Part shown: in pieces, positions 1 through 10,457 of the stretch
How positions within the stretch are numbered: position 1 is the first letter of the stretch
Layout: every line of letters starts with the position of its first letter
From: Babylonia areolata
Lineage: Eukaryota > Mollusca > Gastropoda > Neogastropoda > Buccinidae
Direction of reading: 5' to 3'
DNA length: 64,000 bases
Assembly: GCF_041734735.1 (NCBI RefSeq)
Contig: NC_134901.1
Location: 23,021,987 to 23,085,986 of the forward strand
The notes under the pieces: model-generated
What the model was told of the DNA's origin: nothing
The model's input: the letters and a program-made list of their open reading frames with translations, nothing else
Databases searched by the model: none
Made by a program: the position numbers and the translations under genes

Positions 1-591
1 TGAATCTCTTTTTTATGTTATCACAATAAAGACAACTAAATTAGAACAGAGCGAGGCACAACGATAATGACTGTTCATTCAGAAAAAAACAAGGCTTCAT
101 TTCATGGGGTTGTTCTGACGCTATTGCAAAATTGTTTATCATGAAATGCATTTCCCATGCCAGTCACCCATTACACTACCCATTGATATAACCCGTAAGT
201 GATTACAGCAATACTAAACCAAGAAGTTTATTTTTGCAAAGATTTTTTTGATGGATGTAGTATTGGTTAAATTTGTCGTATTCTCTTTTATCAAAAAATT
301 AGCTGTTGTGGGATTTGGTTTGGTTTGGTTTGTTGCTTTCCCCCTCCTCATGTTGATGGTCTTCTTATACGGCCTTCCTAGTCAGCTTTGCGTTGGGCAA
401 TATGCAGTACAATATGATGTCATGGAAACAATAGAATGCAATAATACTGTATTGTAAACTGAACAGATTCGAGGTGAGGTCAACTGAACTGAATCCACGT
501 CCTGTCTGAATATATAACGCCGACCCGGACCATAACGTACCTTAAACATTGCCCTTCCTCGTGGGTGAAAGATCAACCATACCACTCTCAT
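1..591. other. No recognisable gene
   Basis: I see no convincing coding region, splice-bounded exon or repeat family here. Short open frames exist on both strands but have no domain-like content. If the minus-strand gene with exons near 5.1 kb and 1.8 kb is real, its later exons should lie here or beyond the left edge, but I could not pick one out. Confidence 0.5.
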
Positions 592-826
592 TTAACTCAC
601 TCAGTACGGCCAGTCCTCTCTTCTCCTCTACACAGACCCCTCGGATGTCCGGTGGGTGTCTGAATGACCCAACCTTTAGCTTCCGTCGTCAGAATTGTGG
701 TATTCTTTGTCAACATTCACCTCTTCAGTATAAGAGCCTTCCGCCTGCAGTATTTTGATGATGGCAATTGGGGTGAAACGCTGTTAACGTCGTCTCTTTC
801 GCCGTTCGTATGGAGAGAGTTATTAA
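592..826. mobile_element. MITE-like element with TTAA ends (piggyBac-type target site)
   Basis: A 235-bp segment is bounded on both sides by TTAA. Next to these are imperfect terminal inverted repeats of about 17 bp: the left end reads ACTCACTCAGTACGGCC and the reverse complement of the right end reads ACTCTCTCCATACGAAC, about 12 of 17 matching. There is no transposase inside. TTAA duplication is the hallmark of piggyBac-superfamily transposons, so this is probably a non-autonomous derivative. Family membership is inferred from the ends only. Confidence 0.45.
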
Positions 827-1217
827 CTCTTTATATCTTGATTAGTGTTGCTACTAATTCATCCAAATTTGATGACTTTTTACTAGGTTTTGCTTCTCGC
901 CACCAAATATTTTTTTTATCGTTTTGTCTGTAAACAAAGGAGTATATGAAACACAATCCTCTCGTGTAACATTATCCACGCTGTCGTTTGGCTCTTCATA
1001 TCTTTATCAGTTTTGCTGTTTGATTCAAATTTAATGGTTCTGTCCATTAGTGGGGTCTGCTTTTCCCCACCAGATGTCTTGGTTCTTTTCGGCTATATCC
1101 ACATGTCTTCCCCTCCATTCCTCTGTTTGACTGATGGAGTGAACGTCCACGCCTTGTTGTGAACACTACTCATTCTGTCTTGAGGGGTAATGTTGTGGAT
1201 ATTGCCTTTTTTTTCTT
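827..1217. other. No recognisable gene
   Basis: AT-rich sequence without a supported exon. One copy of the phrase GTAAACAAAGGAGTATAT lies near 931, a stray unit of the short tandem repeat that follows downstream. Confidence 0.5.
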
Positions 1218-1290
1218 TTTGTAAACAAAGGAGTGGTTTTGTTCGTAAACAAAGGAGTAGTTTCGTTTGTAAACAAAGGAGTATATAAAC
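1218..1290. repeat. 24-bp tandem repeat, three copies
   Basis: Three near-identical units built on GTAAACAAAGGAGT follow one another. A fourth solitary unit lies about 290 bp upstream, so the motif was present before the local expansion. Confidence 0.7.
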
Positions 1291-1320
1291 AAATTAAGTC
1301 TTACGTAAGGATAAAGGGTG

Positions 1321-1765
1321 GAGATTTTTCCGATCTCCCAGGACAACGTATGTGCAGATCTGTCAGTGCCTGAACCCCCTTCGTGTGTATACGCACGCAG
1401 AAGATCAAATACGCACGTTAAAGATCCTATAATCCATGTCAGCGTTCGGTGGGTTAAGGAAACAAGAACACACCCAGCATGCACACCCCCGAAAACGGAG
1501 TATGGCTGCCTACATGGCGGGGTAAATAAACAAAACGGTCATACAAGTAAAATGTTAAATGTTACATGTTTGTCTGAGTGTGTATGTGTGCGTGCCTGAA
1601 ATCTGATTGAATGACACAGGGAACGAATGATCAGCGCCCAATGGCAGCCGTCACTCGGCTCTACCCAGGTAGGCAGCCTGTTGTGTAAATGACCCCGTGT
1701 TTGTAAAGCGCTTAGAGCTTGGTCTCCGACCTGAGGATAGGCGCTATATATGTATCCATTTCAAC
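1321..1765 (+). mobile_element. SINE family III copy (near full length)
   Basis: The body carries CCCCTTCGTGTGTATACGCA, then AGCGTTCGGTGGGTTA, and a 3' tail with AAGCGCTTAGAGCTTGG and GGCGCTATATA. The same body recurs at 7815-8135 and parts of the tail at 42372-42443 and 50830-50975, which shows that it is a dispersed family. It has no coding capacity. It lies directly beside the CUB-like exon, apparently in the adjoining intron. Confidence 0.7.
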
Positions 1766-1794
1766 CAATCAGTCACTCTTACAAGCATACTCAC

Positions 1795-2032
1795 GTGTGA
1801 GGAACCTGTCGCCTTCCTGAATGACCAAGGGCCCCAGACGAACAGGTGGACTTGCGCGCCATGTCCAGCATCAGCACTCGCACCTGAAGCTGCCTGGAGG
1901 TGTCCTTACTCTGCACGGCCATGCTGCACGTGTAGGGGGCCTTGGGGATGATGGAGCGAGTGTCCGAGAACCTCAGAATCATGTCCTTGGACAGTCGGTA
2001 ACTTCCTCTTCCGCAGTAGTCTTCGATGTATT
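1795..2032 (-). CDS. Internal exon of a CUB-like extracellular protein gene
   Basis: This 238-nt exon is read on the minus strand. It is bounded upstream by a pyrimidine-containing acceptor ending TTACATTCCAG and downstream by a perfect donor, GTGAGT. It encodes about 78 residues beginning YIEDYCGRGSYRLSKD, then IILRF-like and PYTCSMAV segments and a final STCS. The cysteine spacing and alternating hydrophobics resemble the first half of a CUB or CUB-like module of a secreted or membrane receptor. GC content and codon use are clearly coding-like against AT-rich surroundings. Near the 3' end the sensible frame shifts: one extra base would restore a CUB-typical LVIQEGDRFLT, whereas the main frame gives GHSGRRQVPH. 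The exon is therefore either damaged or carries a sequence error. It may continue the gene that starts at 5077-5146. The exact family is unknown. Confidence 0.5.
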
Positions 2033-2052
2033 CTGGAATGTAAAGCAATTGT

Positions 2053-2275
2053 TTGGACGCTTCTTCTCCTCTTCCTCCTCCCCCTCCTCCTCTTCCTTCT
2101 TCTTCTTCTTTGTTCATGAGCTGCATCTCCCACGATCATGACTAAGCTTTTGTTGTTGTTGGGGGGGGGGGACTTTTTTGTTGTTTGTTTTTTAGTGCTT
2201 TTTTTTGTTTGTTTGTTTTTTTGTTTGTTTGTTGTTTTGTTTGTTTGGTTGGTTTTTTTGGGGGGGTTGTGTGTG
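2053..2275. repeat. Low-complexity pyrimidine and GT-rich tracts
   Basis: CTT/CCT-rich sequence is followed by TTTG/TTGT-rich sequence with a G run. It produces long but meaningless open frames on both strands. Confidence 0.8.
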
Positions 2276-2324
2276 TGCTCCGCTGTGTAAGCAACCATAC
2301 TCCATTTTCCGGGGGTGTCATACT

Positions 2325-2610
2325 TGATACGTTCTTGTTCTTGTTTCCAGAAAGCTCACATGGGGATTATGAGATCTTTAACGTGTGCATTTTAGCAGTG
2401 ATCGAGAGTTCGAAACCCCGTTTCGGCCTGGTGTTGTGTCCTTGGGAAAGTTACTTTACTCCGATACCCCTCACTCCACCAAAGTGTAAACCTCAGCTGA
2501 GGAAGGTTATAACGGCGAGAGAGAGGATTGGGCCCCGCCTTTATGCCGAGCCCAAAACACAGTGAACGTGAATTCACTGCCGAAAGGGACTATGGGGACA
2601 TTTGAGCTTT
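2325..2610 (+). mobile_element. SINE family IV copy
   Basis: A polymerase III B-box-like AGTTCGAAACC is followed by a body with TCCTTGGGAAAGTTACTTTA and CCTCACTCCACC, ending in GCCCAAAACACAGTGAACG. The same body, with a better tRNA-like head, lies in reverse orientation at 20681-20816. This is a widespread mollusc-type SINE layout. The head here is decayed. Confidence 0.55.
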
Positions 2611-2838
2611 AATTGCAAGAACAGTGTAGAGCATTGTGGTTTTTGATTTGGTCTGGTTTCCCTGGGTACACAGGCGTGTTGGGTACGATCATGTGTGTGC
2701 AAATGGAGGAGGGAGGCGTGTTCTATTGCTTCTGCGCACTCATGTACGCGTGGGAAACAGATGCAGCTGTGTACATATGCTTACTACCCCCCACCCCCCA
2801 CCCCCCTCATTTCCCTTCCCGAATTTCACACGTGCGTG

Positions 2839-2901
<63 letters not shown>

Positions 2902-3434
2902 ATGCATACATACATACACACACACACGCATGCATGCACGCACGCACTCACACTCATATACATACATACATACATAAAAGTGTGTGTACTTACATGCAAG
3001 CACGTTCTCGTGCTACCATTAAAATGTCACAGACAGTACAAACAGCATGAATACTGGGATCTAACAATGACATGGTAGGTGGAGGGGAAATTAAGGACGA
3101 AGAAAACAAATCTTAAAAGTGATCTTGAGCCTCCCCCACCCCGTCTTTCTCAATGATATTTCATTTGTGCGCATGCTTACACGTACGTGTAGATGTGTGT
3201 TTGTGTATGAATGACTTTACTTTTTGAACGCAAACCAATAAACTATAATCAGTCATCAAACTCTGCAGTAGAAGATATAACAAAATTCGTGTCCTCCCAG
3301 ATAAACAAGGGAGCTAATCAAACATTTCACAACAACCGTGTAACAGAGTCCGATCATAGGCCAAGGGGTGAAATAATTGGACTGATGATCATATTGTGCG
3401 AGTGTTTCGCGTATTTGAGTGGCAGAGCGCACTG
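2611..3434. other. Gene-free stretch with (CT)n/(CA)n microsatellites
   Basis: A (CT)n run at about 2841-2876 passes directly into (CA)n and CATA repeats up to about 2970. The rest is non-repetitive and shows no supported exon. Confidence 0.6.
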
Positions 3435-3571
3435 TTGCGGTATAGATTGTCGCCCCTGCATGGATTGTCGCCGGCGACAATAAGTGCAGCCCTTGTTGCG
3501 ACATGTATTGTCGCCCCTGCATGGATTGTCACCAGCGACAAATCGTACAGGGGCCACGATACATGCCGCAA
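3435..3571. repeat. Duplicated 46-bp motif and 76-bp imperfect hairpin
   Basis: Two direct copies of a motif with core ATTGTCGCCCCTGCATGGAT lie at 3435-3480 and 3496-3541. The second copy pairs with an inverted partner ending at 3571 to make an imperfect hairpin with 35-nt arms, about 28 of 35 positions paired and a 6-nt loop. This is a foldback or MITE-like arrangement. No coding content. Confidence 0.55.
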
Positions 3572-3722
3572 GACGAGGAAGCGAGGGGTGTGGCTTCCAT
3601 TCGCGCAAGGAGCGGTGTGGAAGCCTGTTCGTACCCTCTGGTTGGTTTTTGCCCCAGTGTCAAATCTAGCTATTCCAGATTAACCCCGGGTTCTATGTCA
3701 CAGTGTGTGTGTGTGTGTGTGT

Positions 3723-4263
3723 GTGGCAGAATGGTTAAGACGCTCATCTGCCAATACAGAGTCCGTGAGGGTCTGGGTTCGATTCCCGCTCTTGCCCACA
3801 GGCAAGGAATTCCCTCACAGTATCTGACATTTTGACAATGCTGCTTGTGGTCCAACGACGGAGAAGGGGGTAAGTGGGAAGGTAGCGCTTTTATGGTCAA
3901 GACACTTATCTGCCACTACAGTGTCCGTGAGGATGTGGGTTCGATTTCCGCTCTCGCCCTCTTTCCCAAGTTGGACTGGAAAATCAAACTGAACGTATAG
4001 TCATTCGGATGAGACGATAAACCGCGGTCTCGTGTGCGGCACGCACTTGGCGCACTGAAAAAGAACCCATGGCAACGACCATGAAGTCCTCTGGCAAAAT
4101 TTTATGGAAGAAATCCTTTCTGATAGGTACGCAGATAGGTATATATGTGCATGCGGTCGAGGCTTGACTAAACGTTTTGGGTTTTGCTGCTGATCAGGCA
4201 TCGGCCTAGCAGATGTGGTGTAGCGTTTATGGATTTTTACGAATGCAGTGAGAAACTGAAACT
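3723..4263 (+). mobile_element. SINE family I copy with two tRNA-like heads
   Basis: A tRNA-related head (GGCAGAATGGTTAAGACGC, B-box GGGTTCGATTCC) at 3725-3802 is followed by a second, related head at 3881-3957. Then comes the family body with CGGATGAGACGATAAACCG and AAAAGAACCCATGGCAACG, and the tail with CAGATGTGGTGTAGCG, ending GAAACTGAAACTG. Related single-head copies are at 24939-25300 and 32968-33368. The extra head suggests a dimeric source or an insertion next to an older copy. Confidence 0.7.
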
Positions 4264-4604
4264 GTGTGTAGTTGGGTGTGTGAAACAAAAACGGAGACAT
4301 ACAGATATCTACTGCGTTTTAGGTCACGTCAGATGGTAGTGTTGGCTTCTGATATGTTTTTTATGTTTGTTCAAGTGTCCGCATATGCATCTTATTGCTG
4401 GGGTGCAGCGGAGAGTGGGATGGATGTTCGTGTTACATCTGTTTTTGTCTGTTTTTGTTGTTGTTGTTTTGCTTGTTTTTTTCCTTCTCTTTCCCCTGCC
4501 CACTCCGTAAAGGCTGCTCTCAAGAATCACTTGCATTCAAGTGTGAATATAGAGGAAAGAGTGCGTGCGCGCATGCGTGTGTGTCGATATCTGTATGCGT
4601 GCGC
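4264..4604. other. No recognisable gene
   Basis: There is a short T-rich stretch near 4440-4500 and a CG/TG-rich run at the right end. No supported exon or repeat family. Confidence 0.5.
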
Positions 4605-4735
4605 GCGTGTGTGTATTTGAACAGGACACGGATGTAATTTTGCAGGCTGCAATGCCAATAGGCCTTGTGACATAATCATTTCCTCCTCCGAACATGGTGT
4701 GGAAAGACCGTTTGTAAACAAGAGCTCCTACAATG
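4605..4735 (-). repeat. Dispersed repeat, left arm of a 1.6-kb-spaced inverted pair
   Basis: Read on the minus strand, this contains CCACACCATGTTCGGAGGAG, CAAGGCCTATTGGCATTGCA and ATCCGTGTCCTGTTCAAA. The same sequence in the opposite orientation lies at 6358-6478. Both copies end outward in CG/CA-rich simple sequence. Its class is unknown; it may be a pair of independent insertions or the ends of one larger element. Confidence 0.6.
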
Positions 4736-4762
4736 TACTCCATCAAAGTCAAAGAGCATAGA

Positions 4763-4763
4763 C

Positions 4764-4812
<49 letters not shown>
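4763..4812. repeat. (TG)n microsatellite
   Basis: About 25 uninterrupted TG units. A smaller (CA)n lies at about 4900-4921 and a short (GA)n at about 4988-5001. The whole 4736-5076 interval has no supported exon. Confidence 0.9.
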
Positions 4813-5076
4813 TGTCACATCGATAGTAAGCGCACATGTACACATTAAAACAATCGAAATACACTCATACCTGCGTACGTACACACGGAGAGGAACGAAC
4901 ACACACACACACACACACACAATTTTTTTTAACAAAGTTCTGAATATATGACTATCAACCTAGTTTGTCAATCCACAGTGTCTACACAGAGAGAGAGAGA
5001 GAGTCACGCACTACTGTTGACTATTATTAACTCCACACTGCATTTTCGTGACACTGACACGACAAACAGTACTCGC

Positions 5077-5146
5077 CTGTTTTCGGTGAATATCCAACAA
5101 CCACAGCTGGCAAAACAGCGACGAGAACGAACCACATGGTCGCCAT
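5077..5146 (-). CDS. Candidate first coding exon encoding a signal peptide
   Basis: On the minus strand an ATG in a good context (AAAATGG) opens MATMWFVLVAVLP followed by further valines, a typical signal peptide ending near VVVGYS. The reading breaks off after SPKT at CAG|GCGAGT, which matches a splice donor perfectly except for C in place of T at intron position 2, as GC-AG introns use. That donor leaves phase 1, exactly the phase needed by the CUB-like exon at 1795-2032, giving the join SPKT-E-YIEDYC. All GT donors I found before the frame's stop give other phases. A second in-frame ATG three codons later is an alternative start. The surrounding 200 bp is CpG-rich, as expected of a promoter-proximal exon. 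The join is an inference from phase and consensus; no transcript supports it here. Confidence 0.4.
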
Positions 5147-5641
5147 TTTCTCTCTTGTCAACGCCGACAGTGGTACGGTTACAGCTGTATCACGAAAATT
5201 TTCAAACGAACCTAAGCCACTAGCAACAAGCGAAGAATATTCAGCCAATATATCAGGACGAGAATCGACCCAGTGCAACTTTTTGTTTTTCGTTTTTCTT
5301 TTCCTTCCCTTTTCCTTGTTTTTCTTCCTGGCACGATTTACAGTCTTTCGCAACAGCAAAACACTGTCACTCAAACAAACTGTAGATACACAAGAAACCT
5401 TGATTCAGTGCTGGGTCCAACTGACTTCACTTACATTGTGTTGGCTGATCCGTAACTTGGTCAAGTGAAAACCACTCCAACGCAGACAAGAAAAATCTCT
5501 TGAGCCCTGATAACAATGGGTTTCGCTGAGTGATGATTAATGCGCATACAAGGCAAGTAAGTGATTAGCTTTAAAGTTTCGGTGGGACAGGAAGGCCAAC
5601 ATGAACGTTTAGTTGTTGTGGAAAAAAATAGATAACGAGCG

Positions 5642-5683
<42 letters not shown>

Positions 5684-5733
5684 TTTTTCGTATATGATGT
5701 CGATCACGCGTAATCTCTCACTCGCCCTCTCCC

Positions 5734-5777
<44 letters not shown>

Positions 5778-6357
5778 GGGACACACACGCACACACTCAC
5801 TCATACACACACACAAATGTGTGTGCACATATAAGAATACGCGCGCATGTTTTCACTCTCGCATACACATATAGACCTTACACTTGGTTTCCATGCTTTT
5901 TTTCTTTATTTCTAACACATTTAAAGCAACACACACAAGTACAGAGTGGAGAAAACATATATCAGATTTCCATCTAGCGTTCCATGTGGCATGAATACAA
6001 AATGTCAACAAAGTGGAAATCGCGTAACAAGAAATTAAAAACCCAGACCAAGACGGTGAGTCTTTTGAATGAGTCCTATTCGTCATGATTGCATAAATAA
6101 TAAATAAAACCAGAGAGAACACCAGTAACCGATTCGCCAAATCCTGATGAGCGGGAGATTTTCGCCAATTCCATTCGAATCAAGCTGGGTGTGCATGCAT
6201 ATATGTAATCTGTGGTCGAGATCCCCGTTCGCGAGACATCGCGTAGATGGGGGGGCCACATGGGAAAATTAGATTGCAAGCATCTACCCGTTCCGTGTCC
6301 GTGGCCAAAACGACTCAAACTGTGGATAATTATGTTTGAGTGTGTTTGTGTGCATGC
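5147..6357. other. Upstream region with microsatellites; no further exon recognised
   Basis: It holds a (CA)n run at about 5649-5681, a (CT)n run at about 5733-5769 and short CA tracts to 5815. The first 150 bp next to the signal-peptide exon is CpG-rich and could be 5' UTR or promoter. A second CpG-rich patch lies around 6140-6320 without a believable protein. Confidence 0.45.
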
Positions 6358-6474
6358 ACGCTCATGACCACAAGCGATCTAACCACACCATGTTCGAAAG
6401 AGGAAATAATTATGTCGCAAGGCCTATCGTCAGCACTGCAGCCTGCTAAATCACATCCGTATCCTGTTCAAATG

Positions 6475-6478
<4 letters not shown>
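6358..6478 (+). repeat. Dispersed repeat, right arm of the inverted pair
   Basis: This arm reads CCACACCATGTTCGAAAGAG and ATCCGTATCCTGTTCAAATG, the inverse of 4605-4735. It is followed at 6486-6513 by a (CA)n microsatellite, mirroring the simple sequence outside the left arm. Confidence 0.6.
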
Positions 6479-6516
<38 letters not shown>

Positions 6517-6708
6517 AATTCGCCGTTTGAATTGTGTTGGCCTCCCGTTCATTACGATACTAGCATGTACGCGAATCGGTTACTGGGCTTTGTGTGTACG
6601 TAGCCTTACAAAGACAACGATAAAATGAATATATAAAAAAATATATATAAATATAATTCAAAGCCCGCTGGGACACTAAAGAAAGCACAGGAGGCCGTCA
6701 GGGCTGTT

Positions 6709-6890
6709 TCCGAGGCAGAACAGAATGTCAGTTTCATTCTAAAGGAGGCGTGCGTCAGCGTGCTGAATGATCACCATATACGCTACACCACGTCTGCTCC
6801 TGGGAGCGGGGATGGGTGGCTTGGAGGAGGTGGAGAAGCAGATTCTGACCTACCCATTAACCTAACTGGTCAGGCCTTGACAGCCTATCC
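6709..6890 (-). mobile_element. Diverged SINE tail (family I-like)
   Basis: The plus strand contains CATATACGCTACACCACGTC and CTGGTCAGGCCTTGA, the reverse complement of the family I tail found intact at 27197-27325. The copy is old and interrupted by unrelated sequence. Confidence 0.45.
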
Positions 6891-7814
6891 CAGGTTTTAA
6901 TGATACATGAACATAAAATGAAATGAATAAAAAATAAATTAGAAATATATATCTTTATAAAGACACGAAAACGGCAAACGAGACAGAAGAGAGAAAAAAA
7001 AACTATAGTCAGGTGCAGAGGAAAGACCTTGCAGAGAATAATCTATGGTGATGACCATCGGGCAGCATTTTAAACAGGTAGGCTTAGGCAACAGACACAA
7101 CCAACAAACTAGCAGAGAGAGAAAACCATCTGAAGCGGCATATAAAACCCACCAAATGATATTGAAAAGATGTGAAACGTACATACAAACTGTGAAACAG
7201 CAATGAAAAAATATCCCACCCTCCCCCCCCCAAAAAGGAAAGATATAGATGTGTGTGTGTAATTAAATGAAACAAAACTGAAACCACAGTAAAAACTAGA
7301 ACTCAGAAGTGTGAAACAGAAGAAATTTACAATGATTTTTTAAAGATATTTTATAAACACAACAACATGAGCAACACAGTTCTGTAAGCCAGGAAACTCT
7401 TTTTCTTGTGCTTCCAACCCGCCTAGCTGTTAAACGAATAAACAACAAGTAGTATGAAATACTAATATCAAGCACGAGATACTTTTTTTTCTTTGTTTTA
7501 GTCACATTTACCTTAAAGGTGCAGGAAAAATTATGTTTATGGTGCACTATAAGATTAACAATATCAATCGTGCACTACTTAGGCGGACAACAGCAAACGT
7601 GTTCATTGGGTGCATGTGGTATCGAGGATGCTTAAAGTCCATCAAAAAGCAATGGGTTGTAGCAGCCCACATTTACGGTCTGAACCAAGTCACATCCATA
7701 ACATCAACAATGGTGATCGTGTGTACCCGGTGTGAAAATAAACGCATCAATTTTTTTTTTTTTTTTTCAATTAAAAAAAACAAAACAAAAACAACGTTCA
7801 AATCAAAAATTGCG
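6891..7814. other. No recognisable gene
   Basis: AT-rich sequence with short A/T homopolymers, for example near 7749-7767. No supported exon, no repeat family. Confidence 0.55.
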
Positions 7815-8135
7815 ATGACGGGCGCAACATCCGAGAGGTCATAGCGTTGGACTTTCAACCTGAGAGTCCCAGCTAGTACCTGAACCCCCTTCGTGTGTGT
7901 GCGCACGCGGAAGATCAAACACGCACGTTAAATATCCCGTAATCCATGTCAGCGTTCGGTGGATTATGGAAACAAGAACATACCCCTCACCTCCGCCCCC
8001 CACACCCTCCGAAAATGGAATATGACTGCTTGCATGGTGGGGTTAAAACGGTCACACACGTAAAAGTCCACTCGTGCATACGAATGAACGTGGGAGGAGT
8101 CGAGGCCCACGAGCGAAAGATAAAAGCGATGTAGG
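7815..8135 (+). mobile_element. SINE family III copy
   Basis: A tRNA-like head with CAACATCCGAGAGGTCATAG is followed by the same body as at 1321-1765, including CCCCTTCGTGTGTGTGCGCA and AGCGTTCGGTGGATTA, ending in an ACTCGTGCATACGAATGAAC stem and CCCACGAGCGAAAG. It lacks the 3' tail of the first copy. Confidence 0.65.
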
Positions 8136-8737
8136 TCTTGGGGGGAAATGAAATTCGAGGAGCCGATGGGCACACGTTCACAAAGAGACCACTGCAGGAC
8201 GTGACCTCAGTTTGAATTTGAAGTGTTTCGATTCAGAAAGAAATGAAACACAATAAGTGGCATTCATAAAACAGTATCAAATTACAAAGTATGGGAGCAA
8301 GCCAGAAGGAAAAGACAAGAAATTATTTATTTCAAGCGCCTCTAGCTGCGTTTTGATAATAATGATGATAACACAAAAACCGTTATCAGCTCACAATCTG
8401 AAACACTCTTTGGACTGCTGACAGTCGCGTGATTGTGTCTGCTGAAATCCATTGCTTCATCCCTGTATCTAAAAATATCAATGTCATCGACACACCACTG
8501 TCACGTCATTACTCATTGTCATTAGCACACAACATCATTGAATTACTGAGTTATTCAGTGTCATCGGATTTTTGCTACGACCGTATGAAGCAATGCCATC
8601 AAAAATGCAGGTCACTATAGGTGCTCGTGTCGAGTTAAAAAGACCGTCACAAACAATATTTTTTAGGGGAAGTGGTGGGGGGGGGGAAGATAGGCTGTAA
8701 GGGCGCTTGCAATGTAGATAAGATTAGCATGTTTTGC

Positions 8738-8781
<44 letters not shown>

Positions 8782-9127
8782 AGAGAGAGATAGCGTTTTC
8801 AACATGGTCTGAATCAATGTCAAAAATAGAGGCCTTGCTCTGAACGAGCTTGTAACATTGTGCAAGCGATACAGTTCACAGATACAGGCACGACCGTATT
8901 TAAATGGGTGAAGTGGTATTTCTTGTTTGAAAAGAATTAAAAGTCACCGGTACCACACTGCAAAGACCTTACAAATATGACAGACAGGACAAAGTGACTG
9001 AAGAACAAGCAAGCAGTATATGACAAAGAACAAAACGTGGCGATTTTAAGACTCACAAGCTGTGCAGTTGACAGGAGAAAAAAATCTCCACATGGAAAAG
9101 TAGATTTATATCAGCAAAATCAGTAAA
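8136..9127. other. No recognisable gene; one (CA)n
   Basis: A (CA)n run lies at about 8743-8780 and a G run near 8676. The rest is unique AT-rich sequence without a supported exon. Confidence 0.55.
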
Positions 9128-9850
9128 GTGCACATTGTAACTCACACGCTGTTTGCGATTTCATATTTATCATAATTGTGAACTGCACACCATCTATAAC
9201 ATCATTGTGAACTGCAGTTTTTTTATGACATGTAGTAAAGTGTATATTTCTATATATATATATAATTCATAAAGCAAGGCGTACACTCTTTATGGCATAT
9301 TTTTTGTAAGGTACACATTGTTTACTTAATATTGTAAGGTTCATATTGTTTATAATATCATATTGTTAAGTGTACATTGTTTACATAACTTAATGTTGTA
9401 AGATGCATAATGTTTACACCGTCAGATTGTAATCTGCACACTGTTTATAACATTATATAAATACACACAGTTTATAAAATCATATTGTGAGGGACACACT
9501 GATCTGAACATCAAATTGTAAAATGCACACTATTCATAACATATTGTAAAATGCACACAGTTCATCTCATCACATCGTAAGGTGCACACTGTTTATATCA
9601 TAAAATTGTAAAATGCACACTGTTTAAAACATCAGATTGTAAACTGCATATACTATTTATAACATCGTATTCTGAAATCCGTACTACTTAACAAAATCAT
9701 ATTCTAAAATGCACACTTTTAAAACATCAGGTTCTAAGAAGCACGCTGTTTATAACAGCGTATTCTAAGAAGCACACTGTATATAACATCGTATTCTAAG
9801 ATGCACATTGTTTACGACATGATGTATGACGCACACTGTTCATGACATAA
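9128..9850. repeat. Strongly diverged minisatellite, unit about 31 bp
   Basis: The motif ATTGTAARATGCACACTGTT followed by TATAACATC recurs roughly twenty times with a period near 31 bp. Units differ by many substitutions and small indels, so the array is old. It has no open frame of note. Confidence 0.7.
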
Positions 9851-10416
9851 GGATGTTCATGAGATACGTTAAAAAGCACAAGTTTCGAGTCAACGAACAC
9901 AAGGCAGTTCTAAAATGTCAGTCGTGTGGCGTTATAACGCAGACATTTGCTGAGTTAATCTACACATTCAGATAGGCTTAGTCCATAAGTTGTACCAACA
10001 ACAGAATAGCAGTGACAAACCCTTAATTAGATACTACACAGAGAATACATTTTTTTAATCACAAGGATCATTTATATCCAGCCAACCATGGGCAAACAGG
10101 CAACCTGTGCAGATAGATCGATATTCGGGAAAAGATGGATACGCACACATAGAAAGAAAGGCAGACATGCAAATAAATAAAAGATACATATTGGTCAACA
10201 CACACTGTTGGTTACTATAGTACTAACTTAAATGCTACCATTCAGCTTGCTCGCAAGTAGATAAGAGGCACACAGTAACACATCAGAAAACATCCTTTCC
10301 GAAAGACAAAGTCCTCAGCTCGCCCACGCCGCACATGTAGGCGTACACATAAAAAAAAAATCAGCAGAGGAACTGTACACCTGTACAAACATGAAATTTC
10401 CTTTTCTTTCTTTCTT

Positions 10417-10457
<41 letters not shown>

